From Globodera rostochiensis (taxonomy: Eukaryota > Nematoda > Chromadorea > Rhabditida > Heteroderidae), in NCBI GenBank assembly GCA_018350325.1, contig JAEVLN010000027.1, positions 496,001-560,000 on the forward strand: a stretch of 64,000 nt of DNA. Direction: 5' to 3'. Position numbers and translations under genes: made by a program. Below, in pieces: positions 1 through 12,700 of this stretch. Under the pieces are notes generated by a model. It did no database searches, was not told the DNA's origin, and saw only the letters and a program-made list of their open reading frames with translations. Every line of letters starts with the position of its first letter. The first letter of the stretch is position 1.

Positions 1-845
1 TTTGAGAGTATATGAGGTTAGACTGCCTCGAAGGCGCCGTCAGGGAAAAGCCTAGGCTACGCCCCTGCCAAAAGTATGAAAAATCTTGCTAATTCTTGTA
101 AATTTCCTGATTTTTTTTTCCGGTTTCTCAACCGATCAATGAGAGGGGGCCAATCCCTTCTAATCCAACTTAGTTATTCTAAATTGTTAGCTGTATAGCG
201 AGTTGGTTAACCCTTTTTTAGGTATCTGCCGAAGATTTTTTAGTACCGGTGTTCGCCATTCCAAAAAATTCATTAGGAAAATGCAATAAAGCCTGAATTG
301 CATTATTTTTGACAAAAATCTTTAAGGTTGCAAAGAAATTTTTGGCATTGCCTGCTAGTTGGCAGGGGCTGAAAGAGCGATTAGTACCTTAAAAAATGTC
401 GTCGATGAGAATCGGTTCAGCCTTCAAGCGGAGAACATTTCAAAGTTAATGATTGCTAATTCTCTTTTATTGAACAATATTTCATTTTTATGTTAAACCA
501 TTTTTTGCTTTCATTTTATGAATATTATATACCTACTGATAAAAAACATGATTTTTCCAAAATAATAACAAAATGTTTGTGAGGGATTTATTGCATAACC
601 AAAGATTTACGCTTAAATCCTATTATTTTGCCAAATTCATTTTTTGCCCCGATTACCTTTCAAAGAAAATGATTCGATGAATAATTGAGATTCCAAGTAA
701 AGAAATTTAACCAATTGAATTGCCATACTAAAATCTCCTTTTTTTTCCTCAAAAACAATCTCTTTAAGAGATAAAACAAGAGTAAAACTCGCAAGAAAGA
801 TCAATAAAATAATGTATTATGTTTTGAAACCCCAAAGCACAAAAT
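1..845. other. Gene-free left edge
   Basis: No gene is seen. The DNA is AT-rich with no convincing coding or splice pattern. Near 48-64 it holds the inverted motif CTACGCCCCTG, which matches the end of elements beginning CAGGGGCGTAGCC found near 23.2, 24.6 and 33.1 kb, so this is probably the end of a mobile element cut off by the window edge. Confidence 0.5.
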
Positions 846-1115
846 TCATCCTCCACGAAGACAAAGAATTAGCCAAAAAGTAGACCCCTCCTGAAGTTGT
901 ACTCAGCCAATGTTCGATCTCCCTCAAGCAGTTTCCCTGAACAAAAAGCCCATTAGTGAGAATGATGAATTTCGACTCGCAAAGATCACTCCCTGTTGGC
1001 CCGTTGGGATGCCCTCTTTGTCCACAATCTTTTCTTTCACCTCCTCAACAGTGTTCTCGGCAACAACGCCCAAAGTGATTGTCTTCCCTGTGAGACATTT
1101 CACAAAAATTTGCCT
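846..1115 (-). pseudogene. Ubiquitin domain, spliced, with a one-base frameshift near its end
   Basis: The minus strand reads [14 protein letters not shown], then [16 protein letters not shown], clearly ubiquitin. A 40-base intron (937-976, GT...AG) restores [17 protein letters not shown]. After that a single missing base shifts the frame, and the shifted frame reads [12 protein letters not shown] followed by a stop at 846, matching the ubiquitin C-terminus including the conjugating GG. All segments of a complete 76-residue ubiquitin are therefore present, with several substitutions and one frameshift. It lies directly downstream of the BTB-BACK exons on the same strand. Either it is a decayed ubiquitin copy, or it is the C-terminal module of a fusion that has lost its conjugation-competent end. 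A sequencing error at the lesion cannot be excluded. Confidence 0.8.
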
Positions 1116-2807
1116 GATTGGAACGGCGGCCGCTGATTGATCTGAATCATAGATAGACAAGGGGGGAGGGGCAACCCCTGCAGGTGCTTTTCAGACCCCT
1201 TCTACGCTGAGTGGAGAATTGCAACGGATACAGTTTAGGAAGAGCACTGCGCGTATGGTGCAGATACACGCTGATGATCTCGTCACGTGTCAACACTCCG
1301 GAAGGAACTGTCAAAAGCAAAGCTCAAATTCAAACGGATATTGGAGACGAATTTTAAGAAATTATCCGTCTTAGGCGTACCTAGCAAACTATGGAGCGCG
1401 AGAAGGAAGTCACCTAAGCCCTCCCCCCCCCCCATTCATTACATACCAATAATTTTAGAAAAATCCTTTTGAGGGATGAGCGGAAAACGAATTTTAAAGA
1501 GTGCCGGGCCGAGCATTTCGCGTCTATTCGCCGCCGAACGCTCTTTCCCATTTTGACGGCATTTTTCGTCCGCCCATAAAAAAGCCTAGAAAAAGTGCGG
1601 CGGAATGTACAATATAAATAAACCAAAAAAGAGATATTTGCCACTTACAGCAATCCAAATTTTAATTTCTTCGCCAACGTTCAGCTGGTCACGGCCCAAA
1701 ATTTCACACAATAATTTTTGATCAATTTGCAAAAAATCTTTTGATTGGATCAAAGTTGCTGCATTCTTATCGATGTGATCAAAACAATTGCGAGCAAAGT
1801 CCTTAAATAAAATTATAAAAAATATTGCCGAATTCCGATTTTTTTGAAGCGAGAATTCCGATACGCTAACAAAAGGTTACCTTGACAAAATGTCACCTCA
1901 GGTGGTCTTTTGACCGATTTACACTTCAGTGGCATTTTGTCCGATTTACCGTTAGGTGACTTTTTGTACAAGTACGGGGGATCCCAGTTTACGAAAGTCA
2001 AAATTTGCAAATATTTATTAAAAATCTTAAAATTGTCCCACTTCTAGTCCAAGCACACGAGCCTGCTCAATTGAGAGGCAAACATTGCGCAGTTTCTCTT
2101 TGGGAAAGTTGACACACGCTTTGACCAGTCCGGACACGTCATATTTATTGGCTGAATTAAAACTATCCGGGGGAATTGTTAATAACATTTTTAATTTCCA
2201 TACTTTAGGGAATATTTATAATATTTTTTTACTTCAAAAAAACCATTCAAATTCTTTGAATAATTTACCCATTATTGAACTGTTTTCTTGTCAAAAAAAG
2301 GAAACTTAAACCAATAAAATTTCACCCGCGTAAAGCACAGCGCACACATTGTCCCCACTGATTCCGCTCGGATCGTCCGCATAAATGAAGCTGAGCATCG
2401 CCTTGAACGCCCCCACCTCCACTTCCGGCACCTTCACGGGCTTAATCTCTTTCAAATGTGTTAAAATAATTAATAAAAAAATTTTTAAACAAAATGCGCA
2501 CCGGCCCCGCCGGCGGCATTTGCATTTGGGCATCAAAACGGAACATTGCCTCAAAAACGTCGGAGGCCGCCATCAGAATCAGTTTATGTGCTGACAGAAG
2601 CTTAACAAAGTAATTGACATTAATTAATAATTGAAATATAATTAATAAATGAAATAACATTAGGTAAATAAAGTAAGTGTTTAACTAATTTTCAGAACTT
2701 GCCTCCTTTTCGGTTCCTTTTCCCACCAAAAAGTGCACATCCGCCGCATCATTGCCCGTCTCCAGCAAATGCTTCATACGGCCGACCGAAGAATTTGGTT
2801 TTGGCAT
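846..2807 (-). CDS. BTB-BACK domain protein with ubiquitin-like C-terminal exons
   Basis: Reconstructed exons on the minus strand are 2703-2807, 2502-2600, 2326-2446, 2042-2151, 1649-1801, 1447-1585 and 1197-1307, then 977-1141 and 846-936. The first seven stay in one frame through all junctions. Exons 1-3 encode a BTB/POZ fold ([38 protein letters not shown]); exons 4-7 encode the helical BACK region ([34 protein letters not shown]). BTB-BACK proteins usually act as Cullin-3 ubiquitin-ligase adaptors. The first intron starts with GC (GCAAGT), as in the paralogue at 29.9 kb. A phase-1 donor at 1196 joins in frame to exon 977-1141, which carries a ubiquitin domain. That last step rests on a weak donor (GTCTGA) and may instead mark the gene end. 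The ubiquitin tail has a 1-base lesion, so the intact product may stop early. No signal peptide is seen. Confidence 0.6.
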
Positions 2808-3012
2808 TTCACAATAATTTTTGCCTGCCAAAATGCAATAAAATTGAAAATGCTCCTCTAAAACCCGAGAGTTTAATTTCCAAAAGCAAGCCCTAAATAA
2901 TTTTTCTTCACTAATAAAGCAGCCTTAAAAAATTTGTATGTTTTTTCAGCTATTCTTTGTTTAATAACATCATCTATTCTTAGTTTTAAAAGCAATAACG
3001 TTGAATGAACAA
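2808..3012 (-). promoter_or_regulatory. 5' flank shared by the two BTB-BACK genes
   Basis: About 200 bases upstream of the ATG at 2807 match, in inverted orientation, the 200 bases upstream of the other BTB-BACK start (29689-29893). The match covers the stretch holding CTCGGGTTTT and the block around AACGTTATTGC. The duplication therefore included upstream DNA, and this conserved block is the best candidate for shared promoter or 5' UTR sequence. No TATA box or other defined element is claimed. Confidence 0.5.
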
Positions 3013-3489
3013 AAAGAGGTAATAGTGCGCTTTGTCCCCCCCCCCCCATTTGAGAAAATACATTTTTTTTTCAGAAGTCGATAAAAAGGTGTTTCTAGGG
3101 GTATTAAGAGGCGTAGAATTCGATTCTAACATCCATTTCGACTAATTTCGAATCCCGACCCGAATTCGAACAAGTTTCAAAAATTCAATTTTTTTTTTCA
3201 AAATTCAATTTTAGCCTCAAAATCATTCAAAAAACATGAATTTGATCATTATTTGCTTTTTCGTTGTAATTTTATGCTTTTTGGATGATTTTTAGACTAA
3301 AATTGAATTTTGGAAAATTTTGAATTTTCGAAAAATTGTTAAAATTCGGGTCCGGGGTTCGAAACTGGGTAAAATAAATGTCAGAATCGTGATCAGCGAC
3401 CCCGAAAACCCCCGGAAACATGGTTTATATGACTTTTAAAAAAGTTTGTATTTTTTCAAAAAAAGGGGGGGGGTTGTTCTAACCACTCC

Positions 3490-4135
3490 CGGAAAATGCG
3501 ACACCAGAAAATGCGACACCGAAAATGCGACACCGGAAAATGCGACACCAAAGTTGAAAATGCGACACCAGAATATGCGACACTGGAAAATGCGACACTA
3601 GAAAATACGACACTAGAAAATGACATCAAGAAAATGTTTTTAAAAATTGAAAAAATTTTTAAAACTTATTTTTCTATTAATTTTTAATAAATAATATATG
3701 TATTGGTATCCTTATATAAAACAATTGCAATAATGACCAGGGGAAATATAAATTTGGACGCAATGCTAACGAAACGCATCGGCACCCGCGCGTTCACGAA
3801 TCGGCAAGTTTGCCGGTGGCTATTAATGGTTCTAAGGGCCAAATGCAACTGCACCAGCAAACGACAGAGAAAACCCCATAACAACACGTCAAGCAGAGAC
3901 GGAGGGCGGGTCCACTATTTTTTGCCTAAGCCTAAGCCTAGGGTGGCTTAGGCCTAAGCCTAATTAATCCCTAAGTCTCTAACTTTCCCCGAGTTATTCT
4001 ATCCGGCTTTGGTGTTACTTAAAAAATTGGTTTTCCTTAATTTTCAAAAATTTTCTTTCAAATTAGTGTCGCATATTCCAGTGTCGTATTTTCCTAATGT
4101 CGCATTTTCCAGTGTCGCATTTTCTGTCGGTGTTA
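3490..4135. repeat. Fold-back element with tandem GAAAATGCGACACC ends
   Basis: The left end (3492-3625) has about eight imperfect tandem copies of GAAAATGCGACACC. The right end (4068-4130) has four copies of the same unit in inverted orientation. The roughly 440 bases between carry no supported gene. A palindromic TTAGGC-like block sits inside (3925-3965). No clear target duplication was found for this copy. Confidence 0.65.
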
Positions 4136-4235
4136 AAACTTTAGCAAAATGAGCTTTTTGATCTAAAATGGTGCTTTTTTGCTCTAAATGATGTTTTTGA
4201 GAATTTTCATCTGCTGGCCCTGGGGCCTATTTCAA

Positions 4236-4480
4236 TTGTGACATATCTCCGATATGATCCTATGATACGATATCATCATTTTGGGAAATTTTTTTATTCT
4301 AAAAAGTGTCTGAGAATGAGCTATAGACACAGAAAATAGCAGCCAAAGTACCGCACACTCGACTACGGCGGCAGTAGGTGGGGCGAGACTCCCGGGGCTC
4401 CGGAAGAAGTCCGCGCGTGACCCGGCTGGGGTTCTCGCGCGCGCCCGCTCCGCGGGTCCCCGCGCGCTCCCCCCCCCCCC
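4236..4480. repeat. Dispersed repeats: palindromic ATATGATCC block and GC-rich block
   Basis: Bases 4236-4277 contain CCGATATGATCCTATGATAC, repeated at 51124-51160. Bases 4335-4480 are a strikingly GC-rich block (GTGGGGCGAGACTCCCGGGG and onward) also found inverted at 28640-28710 and 53757-53890. Open frames across this block are a by-product of its base composition. Confidence 0.55.
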
Positions 4481-6639
4481 CCCCCAGTGGCGCCCGTCAG
4501 ACTTCTTTCTCCGCCCTCCGTCTCGCCCCACTACTTGCTCCGTCATCGCATGCTCACTGTTGGCGGGCCGTTACACGGCCTTTCATTATTATATCCGGCT
4601 TTTGTTACTTAAAATTCGTTTTTTCCTTTATTTTCTCATTTTTCTTTAATTTTCAAGCTTTCGGATTTAAATTCCCAAATTTTATTTTCTATCAACTAAG
4701 TCGTAATTTTGAAAGCCTATATGAGTGATTTTGCCCACTTTTTAATCAGTTGACAACTTGAATTTCCAATCGACCTTTTAATTAGAGCCCTGACTTTACT
4801 GAGATTCTCGTTCGTCCATGCTATACTTTTAACCAAGTAAAAATATTTAGCGTTTGATGGACCCGAACAACGGATGGTACGACACGAAGAATGGTTCAAT
4901 CATTTTGGAAACCGAAGTGACTGCGAACGAGCCTCAATATTATTGATGAGTGAGGAAGGAGTTAATTTGATACAGAAAAAGGAAGGAATGCCATGCCGGA
5001 CAGATCGATTCCCTGTGGCCATATTTCCTTTTGTTCTGACTTCAATCAATTTCTTGCAAATTAACACGGTCTTCAAAATTTGCCAAATAAATCGTTAAAC
5101 TTTTGACTCAATTTATTAAGGAAAAAAATGAGGAGCATTTAAATAATATTTACATAAAGGTTTCATTTCTTTTCACACATTTCACCTATCAAAATTGGAT
5201 AAAATCTTAAGAATTATCATTTTTTCCTTCTGGCGACGCCTATCTGCATCGCCGATCTCCTACAAAAACCTCTAATAAAAACGGCTAAATTGTCAAATTC
5301 TTGAGTTTTCTGAAATTAAAAGTGGTCACTTCTCAGTAAATTTTAGGCTCGAGCAACAAAAGTCCGCCAATATCTAATGACGAATGGAATGGAATATAAA
5401 AAATGAAATTAATTTTATGTCAAATTATGAGTTTAAAACTGTCTCCTTGTTCTTGTACTCATTGTTTGATGATTTGGTCGAAATTGACATGTTAATTTAC
5501 TAAAATCTGTAAATTAATTATTTAATGGGAAAATAAGCCAAATATAAAACAAAGAATTTTAAATGAATATTTAACCGTTATGAATGCACCTAAATTTATT
5601 TAGACTAAAAGTTGGGATTATCTTATAAAATATTCGAATATGTTGTGGTTTTGGGCAAAAACGAAGGAAGGGCACTTTTGTTGTTGGAAATTGATTTCTT
5701 TTTATCATAAATTTGAATGTTTTACTGCTCCGAGCAAAATGCTGACCTAAAGAATTGTGGGAAAAGAAATTAATTCAAAAGTTACGTTGCGAAAACGGCA
5801 GAGGGAATATAACTACCTATGCGAAAGAAATTTTATTAAACTAGTCAAATTCATTCAATTTTTTTCCTATTTTCTTAATAATACATGAAACTTATTTTCT
5901 TGCAAATTACTTTAAAGAAAATTTTTTTGAAACATTCTGTCTGTTCAAAAATTGCGGATTTCGGGTTTGGGATTACGGAAAACTTTTGGGATTTACGTAA
6001 ATTCGGATTTCGTATTTAAATCGTTTCGACTGGCTACGGAGATGGCCATCTGGCGATGAATTGGCCTGACAGTTAAAACTACCGCGATCGTTTTCATCTT
6101 TCCAAAAATGATAAAATAATACGCGAAAAAGTTTTAATCTATTTATTAGGCGTTAAAAGAAGAAACAAATTAAGTATTAAGCAAATTAGTGTACTAAAAG
6201 TGCCATTTTTCGGTGCATATTCGGCATATTTGGAATATTTAGGCAGCATATTTTGGTGCATATTTTGGCCTTTTTTGAGCATATTGGCCATTTTTGGAGC
6301 ATATCGATCCGAGCCCTATCTATCAACTAATTTCTAATTTTGAAAGCCTATATGGGTGATTTTTCACATTTTTAATGAGTGGAGAACTGAGTCCCCAGTC
6401 AAAAGACATTTCAGTCTCGGGTCTGTAACGAATGGTTGCCCAACAAAAATTTTTTCGGATTTTTACTTTGGGGTTTTCGGGGTTTAAACGTCGGGACTCA
6501 CAAATTTAAACACTTGAGAGTGACAAAAATGGGTTTCTCCCCCAGTTTAAAATAAAGTAGAATAGGTAAATTAATTGTTTTTGTTCAACGATTTTATGAT
6601 ACAATTTGCGAATTTATTTATTGTCCAAATGATTTTTAT
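4481..6639. other. Gene-free repeat-rich interval
   Basis: No supported gene. The interval is AT-rich and holds decayed pieces of the inverted-repeat family whose full copies lie at 27.7-29.4 kb and 45.7-47.0 kb (around 4695-4760 and 6330-6430, recognisable by GGACAACTGAGTCCC-like sequence). Confidence 0.45.
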
Positions 6640-6715
6640 GATACAATTTGACGGGGGGGGGGATTTGGGAATTTTGGGTTGATGTCAGAAGTCCTTCACG
6701 GGGCATCATTTCTTC

Positions 6716-9700
6716 TCACTGCGCCATCAGATGGACAATTTGCATCAGCAAAAGTGCCAACACTAAAAAGTTAATAACAAATCATTTAAATTGGTGGCAA
6801 TAAATACCAAAGGCAAATGCCGAGGGCGCCGCGGGTCCAATCACCGAATTGAGACCCTAAAATATTCGTAATTTAAATTTCGTTGATTTTTTAATTCGTT
6901 TTCAAGGTATAGCCTCTCCAAGTTGCCAAACCCTTACTGTTAGGGGGACTTTTTTGGTTGTGAAAAATATTTATTATTCTAGAATTATCCGCATATATTT
7001 ATTTGATGCGCTGATTACGAAATTCGTCAATAGAAAATAAATTGAGAATATAAATTTGTATTTAGTCCATTCTCTATTAGACATCGGCAGGAGCGGGATT
7101 CGCGGGAAAAGTACGGAGGATTCCCGGTCACGTTTTCACCTTTTTTGCCGAGCGGGATTTTTTACGGGAACGGGAAAACGGGGTTCCCCTTCGGGGTTTC
7201 CGTCCGTTAAATTTGAAATTCCCGTTCCTGGGAATTCAATCAACTTTCAAGAGTTTCAAAAAGGGTTTCGCACAAAAATTTATCAGATTCGTGCGTTAGG
7301 CTTAGAGTGGAGTCGAAGGTAAAAATTTGTAGCCTGTTTAATTTTGAATTCCTTTCAATTGTCCGACAAATTTTTTGATCACTCATTCCAAAATAAATAC
7401 AACAAATCTTACCAAAGCGGCTTCAAAAACCGATGGCACCTAAATTTAAATATTTAATTATTAATAATTCTGTACAATAATTCTTTTACCCAATAAGCAG
7501 TCAAAGCGCAATGGGTCTCGATGTCATTGAAAGAGAGTTGCCTTTCCGTTGAAACATGAAGCTCGGGTTGGTTCTTACATTTTGCAGAATGACGAATCAG
7601 TTTCTTAATGGGAATTGTTAGAGAATTGTGGCCCATTTTGGCTTATTTTCGTAAAATATTTCCTCAATTAATCAAAACTTTGGACATGTAAATTTAGTTG
7701 AACAAATAAGCCGCAAAAAACTTCAAATGATGTAAATGACGTATCATTTACCACTGGACGCGGAGCCTAAAAAGACAAAATTTTAAGTTTTATGATGAAA
7801 TTTTTATATGGAGTTTTGTTGGAAACTATTTCTTTCATTTCTCGTGTCTACCAGGGATGCGAATCGTGATCGCAATTATCGCCTTTTTTGGGCAGATCGC
7901 CGATCGCGGATCGCCGTTCGCATTAAAAAATTTAAGATCGCCGATCGCGGATCGCCGATCGCATTTCATGCAAGATCCAAAGCGATATTACACCCCTAAC
8001 AATTGGATTTTTAATTTAAAAAGAGTGCCAGAATGCCATAAAAAAAATTGGCGAACTACAATAACACTGAAAAAATTTTCTCCAAAACCAATTTGAGGTC
8101 AAATTTTGTTTTACCCTAAACCGAAGCCAGATTTTGTTATAGGTGGGTCCGACGGAGCCGATAGGCGCGTCGGGAAATTTTTAAAACTAATTTTTAACAT
8201 CTTTGTTAAGAAAAATTGCCTCGAAAATTTGCAATTTTCTAACTTCTCTTAACAAATTGAGTCAAAAATTCAAAATTTTATCGGCGGCGTTTATCGGCAC
8301 CGCCACCCTCGGCCCTACAAAAATTTTTTTTTTGAAAATCCCTTAAGAAAACTGCCATAAATATGCCATATTTTTGGAGCCGGTTGCCATATTTTCCAGA
8401 AGGTGATACTGAGATCCCTGCTCGAATTGTTGAGAAAAATTGTTGGTGGAGAGAAATATGGTTAAAATACGCATATTTCATGCAAAAAATAAAGATTTAC
8501 TATATTTTGAGCCATTTTTTAAAATGTACTGATTTTTGATCCGAAACCTGATATTTTTGATTCCAATGTATTGATTTTATAACGTTTTCGATACGATCCC
8601 TGCTTTAAAGACGAGAGTGTTACACCGGCATATTTTTTTCCTGATTGTCTCGCTCGGACACCGCTGTTCCTATTTTTTGCGGCTTTTTGGAATTCCAACA
8701 GTAACAAAAAAATTTTTGTTGGATTTTAAAATAATCGCGTGATCGTGATCGCAATTATCGCCTTTTTGGGCAGATCGCCGTTCAAATTTGAGATCGCCGT
8801 TCGCATTAAAATAATTTGAGATCGCCGATCGCTTTTTTTCGACGCGATTTCCATCCCTGGTGTCTACCCTTCTTCACTCTCTTGACACAACGTCTTCGCT
8901 AAATGCAACAGCGTTACACGCAAACCAACAGACGACACTCTCAAACATAAAATTTTTTTCTTATTGTATTCTTTTGCTCGAAGCCGAATCATCCCTTTTA
9001 AATTTTCGAATAATACAAATTTGAACTTTACCTGATTCCAACAACGGAGCGTGTAGTTTTCTGGGCAGCATTCCGTGCCAGAAAAGCCTTCGTTCCAAAC
9101 GCAGTAGGAATGGCACGCAAATTGATTGGTGCATTCCACTGGCGTACTGTTCTTTTTCCCGCACGGCAAACGATTCTTGCACTCTGCAGATTCCGAATGG
9201 TCGCGCATTACCTTAAAAACAGAAGAACATAACAAAAACAAAAAGCCAATAAGTGCAACTTAACCTTTGGAATTTGTTTAAGCGCCGGGTCCTAAAAACA
9301 AACCAAATATGGTCAAATCATTTTTTAAATAAATTTTGGTGTTATTAAAATACATCAATAGCACAAAACACCAGTCTAAATTTAAAAGAATTCAACATGC
9401 GTGTTTCGGAATTTAATACTAAACTCGTTCATAACCCAGACCGAACCTAGTAAGAGACAAATTGGTGTTCCCAATTATTTGATTTAAAATGACCCTTTCT
9501 TGTAAAGCATTCGGAATCACAACTTCGAGTTTCGTCGAGGGATTGGTATGAAAGCAAAATTTGCCCACGAGTTTCGAGACGAGATCTCGTCTGGTTCCGG
9601 GCTCTACTATAAGTTTACCCGCAAAAATCTTTATAGATTCGTGCTCATTTGTCGGCTCGATGCGAAAAATCGATTGGTATATGATTTGGCGCATTTCGAG

Positions 9701-12700
9701 TGCTTTATCTAACTCGATAAAAATCTTTTGGGACGCGTAAACATTCTTAGGACGCGTAAAGTCAACTAGAACCTTTATTTTTCTAGCAATAAAAACCGTA
9801 TGTGAACCAGGGATATGCTCTGTTCTGTTCTGATTTATCAGAATTTCAGGTAATTTTGGGCACCAGAATTCTGTTTTCTGGTTTTTAAAAAGGTGACCAG
9901 AATTCTGTTTTCTGATTTTTTTAGAGAAAAAACCAGAAAAAATCATAAATTATACAAAACCAGAGGTAGTATCTGTCCTTATTTATAAGATTTGTCCTTA
10001 TTTCAGGCCTTCCTTATTTTCGAATTTTGATTTTCAGCCTCTCCACCAATGACAAATTGGGCAAAATTCTTCAGTTTTTGGACTAATTTTGTTAGCAGAG
10101 TTTCTCCGGACCGTTCCCATGGCTCAAAAGCTAAAAAACTACATTAAAATTTGGATTGCAAATCTCTTAACAAATCGACTCAGAAATTCAAAATTTTTCT
10201 CGACGGCGCCTATCGGCACCGCCGAACTCACCCAAGCGGAAGTGAAGCAGTCTACGAATCAAATGTTCAACTGTTCACTTCAGAAGACGAAACCGCACTT
10301 GGAGAGTGAATCAAGGAATTGAGATAGAGGAATTGCGCGTTTCTCGCAACATGATTGTGATGGAGCCCAGAAAATGATTGTGCACCAGTGTTTTGGTGTT
10401 CCAAAAGTGTTCAATCACTTCCTAGTGATGCTCGAGACCTAAATTACCGAACTTGACCCCGAGACTCGAGATTGACCCAAAAAACACGAGACTTTTATGA
10501 AAATATTTTAATTTTTTTGAGAATGGGGAGCAACTTTAGTAAAAAAATTAAATATTTTTTGCGACTTCTGCTTTCTTCTGGAGGAGGGGGGTCGGCGGTG
10601 CCGATAGGCGCCGTCGTGAAAATTTTGAATTTTTGACTCTATTTGTTAAGAGATGTACAACCATTTTTGAAGCTTTACGGGTTGAAGATTTTGAGAGTTT
10701 TTTAAATAAATGGTTAGAAAACAAAAAGCCCCCCCCCCCCCCTCCTCTTACGAATTTCTCAATTTAATGAAAAAAATAAATAATATCTATGCCTTTAAAA
10801 AATAAATCTAAAATATTTTTAAAATTACCATCAGTTATAAAAAGAAAGAAAAAAAATCATTTACACATGCGGAGGTTCGAAGTTCGAGCCCACAGCCCCA
10901 TTAAGTTCAATTCTTCAATTTTTACCCTGTTCTAGCTTGGCCTGTTCTGTTCTTGTTCCAAGGATTTTGAATCTGTTCCTGTGCTGTTCTGAAATCTTAG
11001 ACACAGCGACTCAAAAAACGAGGTGTGTGCCAATAAATAGAGAGTGCGAGAGAATTATGCAAATTTCCTTTCTTTCTCTAACTTTCTCTCGTTTGGCGTT
11101 CTCTCTCACCTTTTTTAATAATAAAAAAAAGCATCCCGAACTTCGATACGCTTAACTTCATTTGTATACGGCGGATCCGTCTCAAACTTTCACCATCTCT
11201 TGAGAATAAAATAAGGAATTTTTTAATCACTTTTTTATTTGATATAATCGCTAGCATCATACGGAATAAAATATAATTTCCGTTTTAAAAATTAGATGGC
11301 AAAAAGGAATTTATTAGCTAAGCTTAGCGGAAGAAGAGTGTTTGAATTTAGTACCATTCGAAAGCCCTTGATTCGTAGAAGCTATTTGTAAGCAAGAGCT
11401 AAACGATTGGATAGCTCTCAAGAAAGATAGGCCTAAAGACAGAAACAGCCAAAGTTTGGCCAATTTGGCCTTTTAACTTTTTTTTAAACGAGCCCATCTC
11501 TTTTTTTCCACTAGAACATATTTTATAAAAATCTGAGCTTTCAAGTGACACCAAATTTATCTGATTCGATTAAGTTTAAAGAGACTTATAGTCATTTAGG
11601 CCAAAAATCCATATGCAAACATATGCCAACAGTTATAACTTTTTTCAAACTCAACCAAATCAAATATACATGGTATCATTAGGAAGCTCAAATTTTATAG
11701 AATCTTTCACCAAGCAAAAGCTAAGCAATTTGTAAGGTTAGAAAGCCTTGAAAAAATAATTTTCAAATTGGCTTATGGCCTCATAAATTTATAGTTTAGC
11801 TTATGCTTACAAATAAGTTCTACTCATCATGAGCTTTCAATTGATACCGACTTTGTTTGGATTGGGTGGGTATGAAGTAATTACGGAATTTGGCTCTTCC
11901 CAATTAAATGAAAATTGATTAAATTAAGCGAAAATTAGCAATTACATGGAGGGGATTCGAACCCTCAACCGTTTTTTGTTAACAAGCACACAGACCACTA
12001 GGCCAAAATTCAAATATTTTCTGAACTAGAGGCCCAAAATCGAATCGCCGTGTAGAACAGAACAGGCCAAGCTGGAACCGCAAAACACTGGTGTGCACTA
12101 TTCAAAAATGAATAATTTTTTAGTAAGCCATAAATTTAGTCATTACTTTATGAAACAGCACAATTTTTCAATGCGAAGGTAAAAAAACGGTGAACGGAAA
12201 ATCGGTCACCGGAAAATTGGTCACCAAGGGTTTTCGGAAAATTGGTCACCCTAAGCCTAATTAGTTGCAATTAGTATCAATCAAAAGATCTCTTGAGTTG
12301 AGTAACATAGCAAAGACAACTTAGCTTTTAGAGTTGTTCGAAAAAAGTTAAAACGAAAAACTCGAAATATCCTGATGACCAATTTTCCTTGGTGACCAAT
12401 TTTCCGGGGCTCCAAAAAACCTCAGAAGTCTCGAAACCTCGTCACCAAAAATTTGGCGTCACCGATTCCCGACATGGCCAACCCCACCTCCCCGGCACCC
12501 GACTTTCCCGCCTCCGACGGTCGGTAGTTTTAATCAGATTTTAATTTAATACTTTTTAAAATTTCCATATTTTTTAATAATTATGGAATTTTAAGTCTTT
12601 TGACCGTGAAAAAGACGGTGGAGCAGCAAAGGCACGTGCCTCCGTCGCAGCACATGCCCGCGATTCGCTTGTCCACTCGGTCAAAAGCGTCAAAGCCGCA

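Noticed and set aside
4232..4728. Frames of 104-116 codons in the GC-rich block
   Set aside because: The block is a dispersed repeat (copies near 28.6 and 53.8 kb); the frames depend on its base composition.
11940..12008. Functional tRNA-Asn gene
   Set aside because: A and B boxes are good and GTT sits in the anticodon position, but the acceptor and anticodon stems do not pair well and it lies within a mobile element.
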